A DNA stretch of 64,000 nt from Herbaspirillum sp. DW155. Its GTDB lineage: Bacteria; Pseudomonadota; Gammaproteobacteria; Burkholderiales; Burkholderiaceae_D. Both the position numbers and the translations under genes were made by a program. The notes under the pieces were generated by a model. It had not been told where the DNA came from, made no database searches, and saw only the letters and a program-made list of their open reading frames with translations. The DNA lies in contig NZ_AP029028.1 of the NCBI RefSeq assembly GCF_037076565.1, positions 1-64,000 of the forward strand, in the 5' to 3' direction. Positions 55,350-63,670 of the stretch are shown here, one piece after another (position 1 is the stretch's first letter; the number at the start of each line of letters is the position of its first letter).

Positions 55350-56093
55350 ATGCCCACCGCCCTCGCCCTGCGTCACGTCGCCAATGAAGATCTCGGCCAG
55401 TTGTATCCGTTGCTGTCGGCCAATGGCTACCAGATCCGCTACTTCGATGTGGGGGTGGATGCCTTTGCCGATGTCTCGCCGCTGGATGCGGCCGTGGTGA
55501 TCGTGCTCGGCGGTCCGGTGGCGGTCTATGACAGCGAGGCTTATCCCTGGCTGCGTCCGGAAGTCGCGTGGTTGCGCGCGCGCCTGCTGGAGGACTTGCC
55601 TACCTTGGGCATAGGACTGGGCGCGCAGTTGATGGCGTCGGCCTTGCATGCGCGCGTCTATCCCGGCAGTTGCGGCAAGGAGATCGGCTGGGCCAGCCTG
55701 CAGGCCGGGCAGCATCTGGCCGATTCGCCCTGGTTGCAGGAACTGGTGGACCAGCAGACACCGGTATTGCACTGGCATGGCGATACCTTCGATCTGCCGC
55801 CGGGAGCGCGCCATCTGGCTTCTTCGGCGCGCTATCCCAACCAGGCCTTTGCGTGGGGCCGGCATGGGCTGGCCCTGCAGTTTCATCCCGAGGTGGACGT
55901 GCGCACGGTGGAGCATTGGCTCATCAGCCATGCGCATGAGATCGCGCATACGCGCAACATCAGCCTGGCCAGCTTGCGCGCTGACGCCCAGCGCCACGGC
56001 CGGCAGTTCGAGACCGCAGTGCGGCGCTTCTGGCAGGGATGGCTGGCGAGCCTGCCGGGCCAGTCGGCGGCGCTGGCGCAGGGCGATACCTGA
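55350..56093 (+). CDS. Class I glutamine amidotransferase-like protein lacking the catalytic Cys
   Basis: The 247-residue protein matches the GMP-synthase-like amidotransferase group: VVIVLGGPVAVYD near residue 49, the elbow TLGIGLGAQLMASAL, HWHGDTFDLPPGA, and the His-Glu dyad LQFHPEVD near 180. The nucleophile Cys expected in GI-C-LGAQ is Gly89 (codon GGA, 55614-55616). The fold is kept but glutamine hydrolysis should fail, unless another residue substitutes. It is monocistronic by appearance, with an AT-rich upstream region. Confidence 0.8.
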   Translation: MPTALALRHVANEDLGQLYPLLSANGYQIRYFDVGVDAFADVSPLDAAVVIVLGGPVAVYDSEAYPWLRPEVAWLRARLLEDLPTLGIGLGAQLMASALHARVYPGSCGKEIGWASLQAGQHLADSPWLQELVDQQTPVLHWHGDTFDLPPGARHLASSARYPNQAFAWGRHGLALQFHPEVDVRTVEHWLISHAHEIAHTRNISLASLRADAQRHGRQFETAVRRFWQGWLASLPGQSAALAQGDT

Positions 56094-56256
56094 AATCGCT
56101 CATGCATTTGCGGCATCGGAGAGGCGCCAAATCAGTCCTTGTCCGACATAGCGCAACAGCAAGCTTGCCTATAGTGGCTGCATGGATCGCCGATCCAGCA
56201 TCCCGGGTTGCATGACCCCTCGGGCTTTCCGATAAACACAATGCAAGGAGGTAAGC

Positions 56257-56607
56257 ATGAAGACTCGTCACATCCTGATCTCGTCCCTGTTCATGGCCCT
56301 GGCCGGTAGCGCGATGGCGCAAAATGCACCGACCAGCGGCAACGCCGTGGCGGCCGCACCGATGAGCGCCGCCTCGACCACCACGCCGTCGGCCGTGCCG
56401 TCCAATGATCCCTTCGTGCAGAAGCGCCAGGCTGACGCCGACGCCAAGGCCGAGTACAAGGCACAGAAGAAGGCCGCCAAGCAGGAGTACAAGGCCGACA
56501 AGAAGGCGGCCAAGGAGCAACTGAAGCAGGAAAAGATGGAATCGACCGCGCAGCGCAACGAAGCCCTGGCGACCTCGCCGGCAACCAAGACCGACCGGAC
56601 TCCCTGA
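56257..56607 (+). CDS. Exported Lys/Ala-rich small protein
   Basis: The 116-residue product has a Sec signal (MKTRHILISSLFMALAGSAMA) and a Ser/Thr/Ala/Pro-rich linker. A highly charged helical repeat follows, AEYKAQKKAAKQEYKADKKAAKEQ, shown in parts (EYKAQKKAAK and EYKADKKAAK). AAGGAGG precedes the ATG. No known catalytic domain is visible. Similar Lys/Ala-rich periplasmic proteins occur in Burkholderiales with unknown function. Confidence 0.8.
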   Translation: MKTRHILISSLFMALAGSAMAQNAPTSGNAVAAAPMSAASTTTPSAVPSNDPFVQKRQADADAKAEYKAQKKAAKQEYKADKKAAKEQLKQEKMESTAQRNEALATSPATKTDRTP

Positions 56608-56632
56608 GTTGACCGTCTGAATTCTTGAGGAT

Positions 56633-56656
56633 TATCCCCGGCTGCGGCCGGGGATT
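56633..56656 (+). terminator. Hairpin next to the IS element, left copy
   Basis: ATCCCCGGC and GCCGGGGAT form a strong stem 26 bases after the gene stop. It lacks the T-run because the IS lies directly beyond. An identical 24-base copy with its T-run follows the IS at 58223. Confidence 0.7.
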
Positions 56657-56669
56657 CAGGTTGATGACG

Positions 56670-56703
56670 AACCCCGTGTTTTCGAACACGGGGTTTTGTT
56701 TTT
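56670..56703 (+). terminator. Inward terminator at the left IS end
   Basis: AACCCCGTGTT (56670-56680) and AACACGGGGTT (56685-56695) form a perfect 11-bp stem with a TTCG loop, then TTGTTTTT. It blocks plus-strand transcription entering the element. Confidence 0.8.
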
Positions 56704-58169
56704 CAGGCGCAGGTAATTTGCAGATGGTCGATGGCGCAGAAGCCAAGCAATGCGCTCATTTTTCTCTGTAGCCACTTTTGTACGCTGGCATAGGCGTTCA
56801 AGCCCGGTAAAAGCGCGCGCAAGCGCGCCACCAGCAGGGCAATCTTCTTCATGTTCTGGGCCGCCGCCGCCAACAAGCACTGCTCGGCGACCTTGCGCAA
56901 GCCGCGCATGCGGGCATAGCGATGTCCGTGCAATTGCTTGGCGTCGGCGAAGCTGCGTTCTACCGTTTCCTTGCGTCGGGCATAGATGCGCTTGCCCCAT
57001 TCGGTACGACGCCGATCATCCACCTTCTCCTTGGAACGCTCCCACACATGGCGCGTCACCACCTTGACCGCATTGGCGCTATTGGTGCATTGCTCGCGTA
57101 CCTTGCAGCCCCGGCATTGTTCAGGCTTGGATTTGTATTCCCGATACCCCTGCCGATTGGTGGTGCTGTAGTGCAAGGACTGGCCCTGCGGGCAGATGTA
57201 TTCGTCACGGTAGGCATCGTACTCATACGCCCGTTTAAAGAATGTCCCCGGCTTGTGGTTGGGTGTGCGGTAGCCCATCACGCCGCTGATCTCGCGATTC
57301 TCCAGTCCCTGGCAGACGGCCGGTGTGAAATAGCCAGCATCCAGGCCAACGGCCTGTACATCAAATCCGAACGTCTGGCGCTGACGATCCAGGCGTGCCA
57401 GATAAGGTTGACTGTCATGGACTGAGGCGGGCGTGACATGGGTATCGGTAATGATGCAATGCTTGGCATCGACGGTGCGGTGATCCAGGTAGAAGAAGCC
57501 CTTGGGCTTGTCGTCGCGCACCATGTAGCCGCTCTCGGGATCGGTGCGACTAACCTTGATCTCTTTGGTGGGCGGCTCATCATCATCGTCACGTTTGAGC
57601 GGCTTCTTGCCATGCTCGGCACGGTCGATATCCACAGCCGCATCCAGTTCGGCCAGATAGGCCGAGGGTGTCTGGGCAACTTGAACGTAGTCGAACTTGT
57701 TCTTGTTGGCGTTGGCCTTGAGGTGGGTGCTGTCGCTGTAGAGCACACGGCCATCGACCATGCCGCGTCCAATGGCCTGGCGCACGATCTCGTCGAAGAT
57801 GTCTTGATAGACGGTGGTATCAATGAAGCGGCGGCGCCGGTTCTGGGAGAAGGTGGAGGAGTCCGGCACCTTGTCGGTCAGACGGAATCCGGCAAACCAG
57901 CGATAGGCCACGTTGACCTGGACCTCGCGGATGAGCTGGCGCTCGCTGCGGATACCGAAGAGGTAGCCGATGAACAAGAGCTTGAAGAGTACCACCGGGT
58001 CCAGTGCCGGGCGGCCATTGTCGGCGCAATACAGATGCGCCACCTTCTCGCGGATGAACTCGAAATCCACCGCCGCGTCGATCTTGCGCAGCAGGTGGTC
58101 CTTGGGCACGAGCATCTCGATGGTCACCATCTCTAACTCGTGCTGGGCGGCTGTCGGTTTTTTGAGCAT
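56703..58169 (-). CDS. IS1182-family transposase
   Basis: The 488-residue DDE transposase begins with a DUF772-type N-terminus (PLDPVVLFKLLFIGYLFGIRS-like, here ALDPVVLFKLLFIGYLFGIR). Catalytic residues are plausibly Asp in VLYSDSTHLKANANKNK, Asp in AVGLDAGYFTPAV, and Glu in RRKETVERSFADAKQLHGHR. A Cys cluster, QCRGCKVREQC near residue 350, is typical of the family. The gene is intact, full length and without frameshift, so the element may still be active. Confidence 0.92.
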   Translation of the reverse strand: MLKKPTAAQHELEMVTIEMLVPKDHLLRKIDAAVDFEFIREKVAHLYCADNGRPALDPVVLFKLLFIGYLFGIRSERQLIREVQVNVAYRWFAGFRLTDKVPDSSTFSQNRRRRFIDTTVYQDIFDEIVRQAIGRGMVDGRVLYSDSTHLKANANKNKFDYVQVAQTPSAYLAELDAAVDIDRAEHGKKPLKRDDDDEPPTKEIKVSRTDPESGYMVRDDKPKGFFYLDHRTVDAKHCIITDTHVTPASVHDSQPYLARLDRQRQTFGFDVQAVGLDAGYFTPAVCQGLENREISGVMGYRTPNHKPGTFFKRAYEYDAYRDEYICPQGQSLHYSTTNRQGYREYKSKPEQCRGCKVREQCTNSANAVKVVTRHVWERSKEKVDDRRRTEWGKRIYARRKETVERSFADAKQLHGHRYARMRGLRKVAEQCLLAAAAQNMKKIALLVARLRALLPGLNAYASVQKWLQRKMSALLGFCAIDHLQITCA

Positions 58170-58184
58170 GACCGATTAAACAAC

Positions 58185-58210
58185 AAAGCCTTGGCTCTCG
58201 CCAGGGCTTT
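58185..58210 (-). terminator. Inward terminator at the right IS end
   Basis: On the minus strand AAAGCCCTGG (58210-58201) pairs with CCAAGGCTTT (58194-58185) with one wobble, followed by GTTGTTT. It lies upstream of the transposase start and would stop outside transcription on that strand. Confidence 0.6.
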
Positions 58211-58222
58211 GTCATCAATCTG

Positions 58223-58252
58223 TATCCCCGGCTGCGGCCGGGGATTTTTTTA
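58223..58252 (+). terminator. Hairpin terminator next to the IS element, right copy
   Basis: The same 24 bases as 56633-56656 are followed here by TTTTTT. This is probably the original terminator of the Lys/Ala-rich protein gene, now separated from it by the IS. Confidence 0.75.
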
Positions 58253-58269
58253 TCTGCCGCGGCGCCGGA

Positions 58270-59544
58270 TCAGTTGCGCCCCTGCCGCCACAAGCACCGC
58301 GCCATCCATGCCGCCGTCACCACCTGCAACAGCATGAACCCGGCCACGGCATTCCATCCCGCGTGTTCCCAGAACCAGCCGCCGACCGAGCCGAGCACGC
58401 TGCCACCCAGATAGTAGGACAGCAGATAGAGCGAGGCCGCGTGTCCGCGTCCGCTGCTGGCCATGCGGCCGACCCAGCTGCTGGCGGCCGAATGCGTGGT
58501 GAAAAATCCGATGGTCAGCAGCACGATGCCCGCGATGACGACCGCCAGCCACGGCGTGCAGCTCAGGAACAGACCCAGGCAGGAAGTGCCGATGCCCGCA
58601 GCCACCAGCGGCGCGCGACCATAACGATCAGCCAGGGCACCCGCCCACGAGGAGGAGACGATGCCGAAGATGTAGGCGCTGAAGATGAGCCCGGTCACCG
58701 TGGCCGAGAGCGAGAACGGTGGGCTCATCAGGCGAAAGCCCGCGTAGTTGTACGAGGTGGCGAAGATGCCCATGTTCAGCGCGGCGATGCCGAAGGTCAG
58801 CGGCAGGCGCGCATGGCCGAGGTGGCGCTGCCACAGCGCGAGGTGGTCGCGCAGCCGCATCGTGCCATTGCGTACGAAGTTGCGCGAAGCCGGCAGCATC
58901 AGCACGAAGGCCACCGCCAGCGCGAGGTCCAGCACGCCGATGGCGAGCATGGCATGACGCCAGCCGAAGTGTTCGGACAGCGTACTCATGGCGACCCGCC
59001 CTACCATGCCGCCAAAGGCATTGCCGCCTACGTACAGGCCCATGGCATAGCCCAGTCCGGCGGCATCGATCTCTTCGGCGAGGTAGGCCATGGCGACTGC
59101 CGGTACGCCGCCCAGGGCAATGCCTTCGAGCGCGCGCGCGACCAGGATCAGCTCCCAGTCGGGTGCCACCGCGGCCAGCAGGTTGCAGCAGGCGGCCGTG
59201 GCCAGCGAGGCGAACATCAGTTCCTTGCGGCCGTAGCGTTCCGAGACCATCCCCGCCAGCAGGATCGAGATGGCCAGAAAACCGGTGGACAAGGACAGCG
59301 CCAGCGAGGCACTGGCCGCGCCGATCCGGAATTCACGGGCGAAGGCCGGCAGCAGCGGTTGCACGCAGTACAGCAGAGAAAAGGTGGCGAAGCCCGAGCA
59401 GAACAGCGCCAGCACGATGTTGCGATAGGCGGCCGAGCCGCGCACGGCACCGCCCGCAGGACGATGGGTGGCGCGGTTGAGCGCGCCGTCGGCGCTGACG
59501 CCAGCCGGCCTGGCGGTGGCGGAGGAATCCGAGAGGGACTGCAT
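58270..59544 (-). CDS. MFS transporter (YnfM/arabinose-efflux type)
   Basis: The 424-residue, 12-helix exporter has CVQPLLPAFAREFRIGAASASLAL in helix 1-2, the loop 2-3 motif VSERYGRKELMF, and ALEGIALGGVPAVAMAYLAEEI, which match E. coli YnfM closely in length and pattern. The start at 59544 gives MQSLSDSSATARPAG; further upstream frame is unrelated. It is divergent from a LysR gene with a palindromic operator between. The substrate is unknown. Confidence 0.85.
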   Translation of the reverse strand: MQSLSDSSATARPAGVSADGALNRATHRPAGGAVRGSAAYRNIVLALFCSGFATFSLLYCVQPLLPAFAREFRIGAASASLALSLSTGFLAISILLAGMVSERYGRKELMFASLATAACCNLLAAVAPDWELILVARALEGIALGGVPAVAMAYLAEEIDAAGLGYAMGLYVGGNAFGGMVGRVAMSTLSEHFGWRHAMLAIGVLDLALAVAFVLMLPASRNFVRNGTMRLRDHLALWQRHLGHARLPLTFGIAALNMGIFATSYNYAGFRLMSPPFSLSATVTGLIFSAYIFGIVSSSWAGALADRYGRAPLVAAGIGTSCLGLFLSCTPWLAVVIAGIVLLTIGFFTTHSAASSWVGRMASSGRGHAASLYLLSYYLGGSVLGSVGGWFWEHAGWNAVAGFMLLQVVTAAWMARCLWRQGRN

Positions 59545-59611
59545 GGCAATGGGCGCGCAGGTGGGGCGCGCGCGAAGTGTGTTGTGGAGGGGGCAGTCTG
59601 GAACAGTTAGA

Positions 59612-59629
59612 ATATATTGTCCAATATAT
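59612..59629. promoter_or_regulatory. Palindromic operator between the MFS and LysR genes
   Basis: ATATATTG (59612-59619) and CAATATAT (59622-59629) form a perfect inverted repeat with a 2-base spacer. It is AT-rich in a GC-rich context, 57 bases upstream of the LysR start and 68 bases upstream of the MFS start. It is a good candidate binding site for the LysR protein. Confidence 0.6.
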
Positions 59630-59685
59630 GGCACCTGCCCCGTCCATCTATCGGACAGATATCACAGCCTGCAATTCACCCCGAT

Positions 59686-60585
59686 ATGGAACTCCGACAC
59701 CTCCGCTATTTCCTCGCCGTGGCCGAACAACGCAGCTTCACCCGTGCTGCCGAGAAGGTCGGCATTGGCCAGCCGCCGCTGTCGATGCAGATCAAGGATC
59801 TGGAAGAAGAGATCGGTGGCGCCCTGTTCCGGCGCACTTCGCATGGGGTGGAACTCTCCGAGGTCGGGCGGGTGTTCCTGCCCCATGCGCAGAAGGCCGT
59901 GGACGATGCCGAGCAGGCGCTGCGCGCAGCCCGGCAGGCCGCCAGCGGCGAAGCGGGTTTGCTGCGCATGGGCTTTACGTCCTCGGCGGTGTTTCATCCG
60001 CAGGTCTCGCATGCCCTGCAGCAGTTCCGCGAGCGCCACCGCAAGCTGGAGATTTCATTGAGCGAAGGGATCACCGAGCAGTTGCTGGCCGATATCGCCG
60101 CCTCCCAGCTGGATGCCGCTTTCGTGCGCATCGTGACGACGCCCTCGGCAGAGCTTGGCGTGGTCGAGCTGCCCGCTGAAAAACTGAAGGTGGCGTTGCC
60201 GCGCTCGCATCCGCTGGCGCGGCGCAAGTCGCTGCGTCTGCAGGATCTGGCCGAGGAGAATTTCATCATGGTCCCGCGCGGCAAGGGCTCGGCGCTCTAT
60301 GACAGCATCTTCAGCGCCTGCCAGGCCGCCGGGTTTGATCCGCAGGTGATTCAGCTGGCGCCGCAACTGACCTCGGCCATCAACCTGGTGGCCGCCGGCC
60401 TGGGCATTTCCATCGTTCCCGAGGCCATCGAACAGGTGCAGCTGGCGCAGGTGCGCTACATCGACATCCGCGAGCCGGCGCCGCGCGCGCAACTGTCGCT
60501 GGCATATCACCGGCAATCGATTGCGGCGGCGCGCTTTGCGGCGCACCTGCAGCGTTCGCTCAAGCGCGGCATGCATGACAAATGA
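59686..60585 (+). CDS. LysR-family transcriptional regulator
   Basis: The 299-residue regulator has MELRHLRYFLAVAEQRSFTR then KVGIGQPPLSMQIKDLEEEI, of the BenM/CatM/YnfL-like group, and an effector domain with GLLRMGFTSSAVFHPQV and LVAAGLGISIVPEAIEQV. The start is at 59686. E. coli also pairs ynfM with the divergent LysR gene ynfL, supporting a regulatory link with the MFS gene here. Confidence 0.88.
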   Translation: MELRHLRYFLAVAEQRSFTRAAEKVGIGQPPLSMQIKDLEEEIGGALFRRTSHGVELSEVGRVFLPHAQKAVDDAEQALRAARQAASGEAGLLRMGFTSSAVFHPQVSHALQQFRERHRKLEISLSEGITEQLLADIAASQLDAAFVRIVTTPSAELGVVELPAEKLKVALPRSHPLARRKSLRLQDLAEENFIMVPRGKGSALYDSIFSACQAAGFDPQVIQLAPQLTSAINLVAAGLGISIVPEAIEQVQLAQVRYIDIREPAPRAQLSLAYHRQSIAAARFAAHLQRSLKRGMHDK

Positions 60586-60637
60586 ACAGAGAAGACGGCC
60601 GCCCTGGATCGCATCGCATACCTGTTGATGCAAGAGT

Positions 60638-61234
60638 TCAGTTGGACCTGAAGCGTCCCAGCACGGAATTGGCCTGCCTCAGGAAGGCCTCGGGATGCGC
60701 TTCCACCAGCATGTCCAGCGCGGGCAGCATGCGTTCGAGCGCGATGGTCAGGGCGATATCGCTGATCTCCTCGCCCCATAGCACCTTCTGCACGAAGGCC
60801 GCCGGGCCGATCTCGGCGATGAGGCTCATGCTCATCTGGCGTTCCAGGGTGTCGGGACGCGGACCGAAAGTTTCATCGAAGAGGCGCAGGATGGCTTCTT
60901 CCAGTTCCACCCGTTGCGCCCGCTGGTCCGGCTCGTCCGGCATGGCGCTGTCGTGCGGGTGCGACGACGCCGGGTCGGTGGGCGCGGACATCTGGCTGTT
61001 GTCGATGAGCGCGCGGGCTTCCCCGGCCATGCGGCTCAGTTGCTGCACGTGCAGCGTCAATGCGCTGATTTCGGCCAGCAACGTGCGCAGTGGCATCTGT
61101 TGCGGCATATCGGATTCGGCCGGACCTGCTGGATGTGGAATCATCTTGTTGTTGTCACTCAGGCCAACCGGCCTGGCTCCCGTGCAAGCTGCTGCTTGAA
61201 TCGATCGCACCAACCCGCCGCCCCCGCGCGGCAT
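60638..61234 (-). CDS. Hypothetical protein
   Basis: The product is 198 residues if the ATG at 61234 is used; AGGGAG precedes it. Starts at 61147 and 61111 are alternatives. There is no signal peptide or transmembrane helix. The N-terminus is low in complexity. A helical segment (LRTLLAEISALTLHVQQLSRM) is followed by an acidic stretch and a helical C-terminal half with EEAILRLFDETFGPRPD and FVQKVLWGEEISDIALTIAL. I do not recognise a family. Confidence 0.6.
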   Translation of the reverse strand: MPRGGGGLVRSIQAAACTGARPVGLSDNNKMIPHPAGPAESDMPQQMPLRTLLAEISALTLHVQQLSRMAGEARALIDNSQMSAPTDPASSHPHDSAMPDEPDQRAQRVELEEAILRLFDETFGPRPDTLERQMSMSLIAEIGPAAFVQKVLWGEEISDIALTIALERMLPALDMLVEAHPEAFLRQANSVLGRFRSN

Positions 61235-61601
61235 TGCTGGCTCCCTGTCGTCCGGTCTGCGTCGCCGGCGATTAATTTCCATGCGGAAACATCGAGAAGT
61301 ATAGTGCGGTGCAATAATTTACGCATGAAAATTTCTGTGGCGGTCGGCGAAGAAGCGACAATCTGGCCGAAGTTGTTGACGAAATAATAAAAGAAAAACG
61401 CAGGCTTGCGCATTCGAGTTGTTATCAAAACAACGGTTCCGAGAGGCTTTTAGTCACCTGGATGCGACATATCGTCGCAGCGGGCGTGCAGCCGCGCGTG
61501 GCAGCGCGGTTCAGGCGGCAGGTGGTCAGGAGCCGTCAGCCGATTCTCAGGACGAGACAATATAATGAGAATCGTTTCTAGACTCCGCCCGGAAAAAAAC
61601 C
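61235..61601. promoter_or_regulatory. Region upstream of the feo operon
   Basis: This 367-bp gap between divergent genes has an AT-rich part at 61270-61440 with a perfect small inverted repeat GTTGTT/AACAAC at 61418-61434. A Fur-box-like sequence is close to feoA (listed separately). No gene longer than 20 codons stands out. Confidence 0.45.
61561..61579. promoter_or_regulatory. Fur-box-like site upstream of feoA
   Basis: TATAATGAGAATCGTTTCT matches 13 of 19 positions of the Fur consensus GATAATGATAATCATTATC. It is 22 bases upstream of the feoA ATG. Iron repression of feoAB is expected from the family. Confidence 0.65.
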
Positions 61602-61847
61602 ATGCGTCTTACTGAACTTGCCAAGGGGATCGGCGCCATCGTCGACCATGTGACCGACCTGCACGCCGCCGATGCGGTCGCTGCGCGCCTGCGCGATCTG
61701 GGTTTCGTGCGCGGTGAACCGGTGCGGGTGGTGGCCAGCGCGCCTTTTGGCGGCGACCCCATCGTGGTGCAGATCGGCTCGACGCGTTTTGCGCTGCGCC
61801 GCGCCGAAGCCCGGCGCGTGATGCTGGCCGCACGGGAGGCTGCATGA
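61602..61847 (+). CDS. feoA: Ferrous iron transport protein A
   Basis: The 81-residue SH3-like cytoplasmic protein works with FeoB. It begins MRLTELAKGIGAIVDHV and contains RLRDLGFVRGEPVRVVASAP and IGSTRFALRRAEA, the family pattern. It overlaps feoB by four bases (ATGA). It is preceded by a Fur-box-like site. Confidence 0.93.
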   Translation: MRLTELAKGIGAIVDHVTDLHAADAVAARLRDLGFVRGEPVRVVASAPFGGDPIVVQIGSTRFALRRAEARRVMLAAREAA

Positions 61848-63670
61848 GCAGCAGCGCCCTCAACATCGCCCTGGTCGGCAATCCCAACTGCGGCAAGACC
61901 GCCCTCTTCAACCAGTTGACCGGCGCTCGCCAGAAGGTGGCCAATTACGCCGGCGTGACGGTGGAGCGCAAATCCGGCGCCTTCACCGCCCCCTCGGGGC
62001 GGCAGGTGCGCGTGGTCGACCTGCCGGGCGCCTACAGCCTGCAATCGGTCAGTCCTGACGAGCGCGTCACGCAGGCCGTGCTGGCCGGCCGCTACCCCGG
62101 CGAGGCGGTGCCGGACCTGATCGTCTGCGTGGCCGATGCCACCAACCTGCGCCTGCATCTGCGTTTCGTGCTGGAAGTGCGGCGCCTGGGTCGTCCCATG
62201 GTGCTGGCGCTGAACATGATGGACGCGGCTGCGCGCCGGGGCATGCGCATCGACGTGGCGGCGCTGTCGCAGCGGCTGGGCATGCCGGTCGTCGAGACCA
62301 TCGCCGTCCAGCGCGGCGGTGCGCGCGCGCTGGTGGCGGCCATCGATGCCGGCTCCTCCGTGCCTGCCCCTTCGGTGCCGACACCGGCCGACCTGCATGT
62401 CGAAGTGCGTTCGCTGCTGGCCGATACCGTGATGATGCCGGCCCCGACCGACCGCCGCGACGATGCGATCGATCGCGTCGCCCTGCATCCCGTGTTCGGT
62501 GTGCTGTTGCTTGCGCTGACCATGTTCCTGGTGTTCCAGGCGGTCTATGCCATCGGCAAGCCCATGACGGACGCCATCGCCGATGGCTTCGGTACGCTGG
62601 GCGGTGCGGCCGGCGCGTGGCTGCCGGAAGGTCCGCTGCGCGGGCTGCTCACCGATGGCCTGCTGGCGGGGCTGGGCACGGTCCTGGGCTTCCTGCCGCA
62701 GATCCTGGTGCTGTTCTTCTTCATCCTGCTGCTGGAAGAATCCGGCTACCTGCCGCGCGCGGCCTTCGTGCTGGACAAGCTCATGGTCTCGGTGGGCCTG
62801 TCGGGACGTTCCTTCATTCCGCTGCTCTCCAGCTTCGCCTGTGCCATCCCCGGCATCATGGGCACGCGCAGCATCACTGACCCGCGTGACCGGATCGCTA
62901 CCATCCTGGTAGCACCGCTGATGACCTGTTCTGCGCGCCTGCCGGTCTATGCGTTGCTGATCAGCGCCTTCATTCCCCATCGTCCGGTGCTGGGCGTCTT
63001 CAACCTGCAGGGGCTGGCGCTGTTCTGCCTGTATGTGGCGGGGATTGCGGCGGCCATGCTGGTGGCGTGGGTGGCCAAGCGCATCGGCCATTCGCGCCAG
63101 GAGCGCGCGTTGTTGATGGAACTGCCCTCCTACCGCCTGCCGCACTGGCGCGATATCGGACTGGGCCTGTGGGAACGCGGCACCATCTTCCTCAAGCGCC
63201 TGACCGGCGTCATGCTGGCGCTCACCGTGCTGATGTGGGCCATCTGCACCTTCCCTTCGCCGCCGGCCGATGCCACCCGCGCAGCCATCGACTACTCCAT
63301 CGCCGGCTATATCGGCCACAGCCTGCAGGTGCTGTTTGCGCCGCTGGGCTTCAACTGGCAGATCAGCCTGTCGCTGATCCCGGCCTTCGCCGCGCGCGAA
63401 ACGGCGGTCGCCACGCTGGCCACCGTCTATGCAGTGGGCGGTGACGAGGGGGCGGCCCTGCAGAGCGCGCTGGCCTCGCATATCTCGCTGGCCAGTGCCT
63501 TGTCGCTGATGGTGTGGTTCGCCTTTGCGCCGCAGTGCATGTCGACCCTGGCCATCATCCGCCGCGAGACGCAATCCTGGCGCATGGTGGCGCTGTCCTT
63601 CGGCTACATGTTCGTGCTGGCTTATACGGCGTCGTTCCTGACCTTCCATATGGCGAGGTGGCTGGCATGA
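61844..63670 (+). CDS. feoB: Ferrous iron transporter FeoB
   Basis: FeoB is the inner-membrane Fe2+ permease with an N-terminal GTPase. The 608-residue protein has G1 GNPNCGKT (12-19), G3 DLPGAYSL and G4 NMMD. A helical spacer follows, then the Gate-type transmembrane halves (EESGYLPRAAFVLDKLM, SFACAIPGIMGTR, FAARETAVATLATVYAVGG). It is shorter than E. coli FeoB (773) but within the range of the shorter FeoB proteins. The start overlaps feoA and the end overlaps the next gene (ATGA). Confidence 0.95.
   Translation: MSSSALNIALVGNPNCGKTALFNQLTGARQKVANYAGVTVERKSGAFTAPSGRQVRVVDLPGAYSLQSVSPDERVTQAVLAGRYPGEAVPDLIVCVADATNLRLHLRFVLEVRRLGRPMVLALNMMDAAARRGMRIDVAALSQRLGMPVVETIAVQRGGARALVAAIDAGSSVPAPSVPTPADLHVEVRSLLADTVMMPAPTDRRDDAIDRVALHPVFGVLLLALTMFLVFQAVYAIGKPMTDAIADGFGTLGGAAGAWLPEGPLRGLLTDGLLAGLGTVLGFLPQILVLFFFILLLEESGYLPRAAFVLDKLMVSVGLSGRSFIPLLSSFACAIPGIMGTRSITDPRDRIATILVAPLMTCSARLPVYALLISAFIPHRPVLGVFNLQGLALFCLYVAGIAAAMLVAWVAKRIGHSRQERALLMELPSYRLPHWRDIGLGLWERGTIFLKRLTGVMLALTVLMWAICTFPSPPADATRAAIDYSIAGYIGHSLQVLFAPLGFNWQISLSLIPAFAARETAVATLATVYAVGGDEGAALQSALASHISLASALSLMVWFAFAPQCMSTLAIIRRETQSWRMVALSFGYMFVLAYTASFLTFHMARWLA

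Larger units (their letters stand above)
56661..58218 (-). mobile_element. IS1182-type insertion sequence
   Basis: The element is about 1.56 kb with one transposase gene. The ends share imperfect inverted repeats: TTGATGACGAACCCCGTG at 56661, and on the complement of the other end TTGATGACAAAGCCCTGG (14 of 18 match). Each end carries a hairpin whose T-run points inward: 56670-56695 on the plus strand and 58185-58210 read on the minus strand. They should stop outside transcription from entering. It is flanked by two copies of one 24-base hairpin. Confidence 0.8.
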
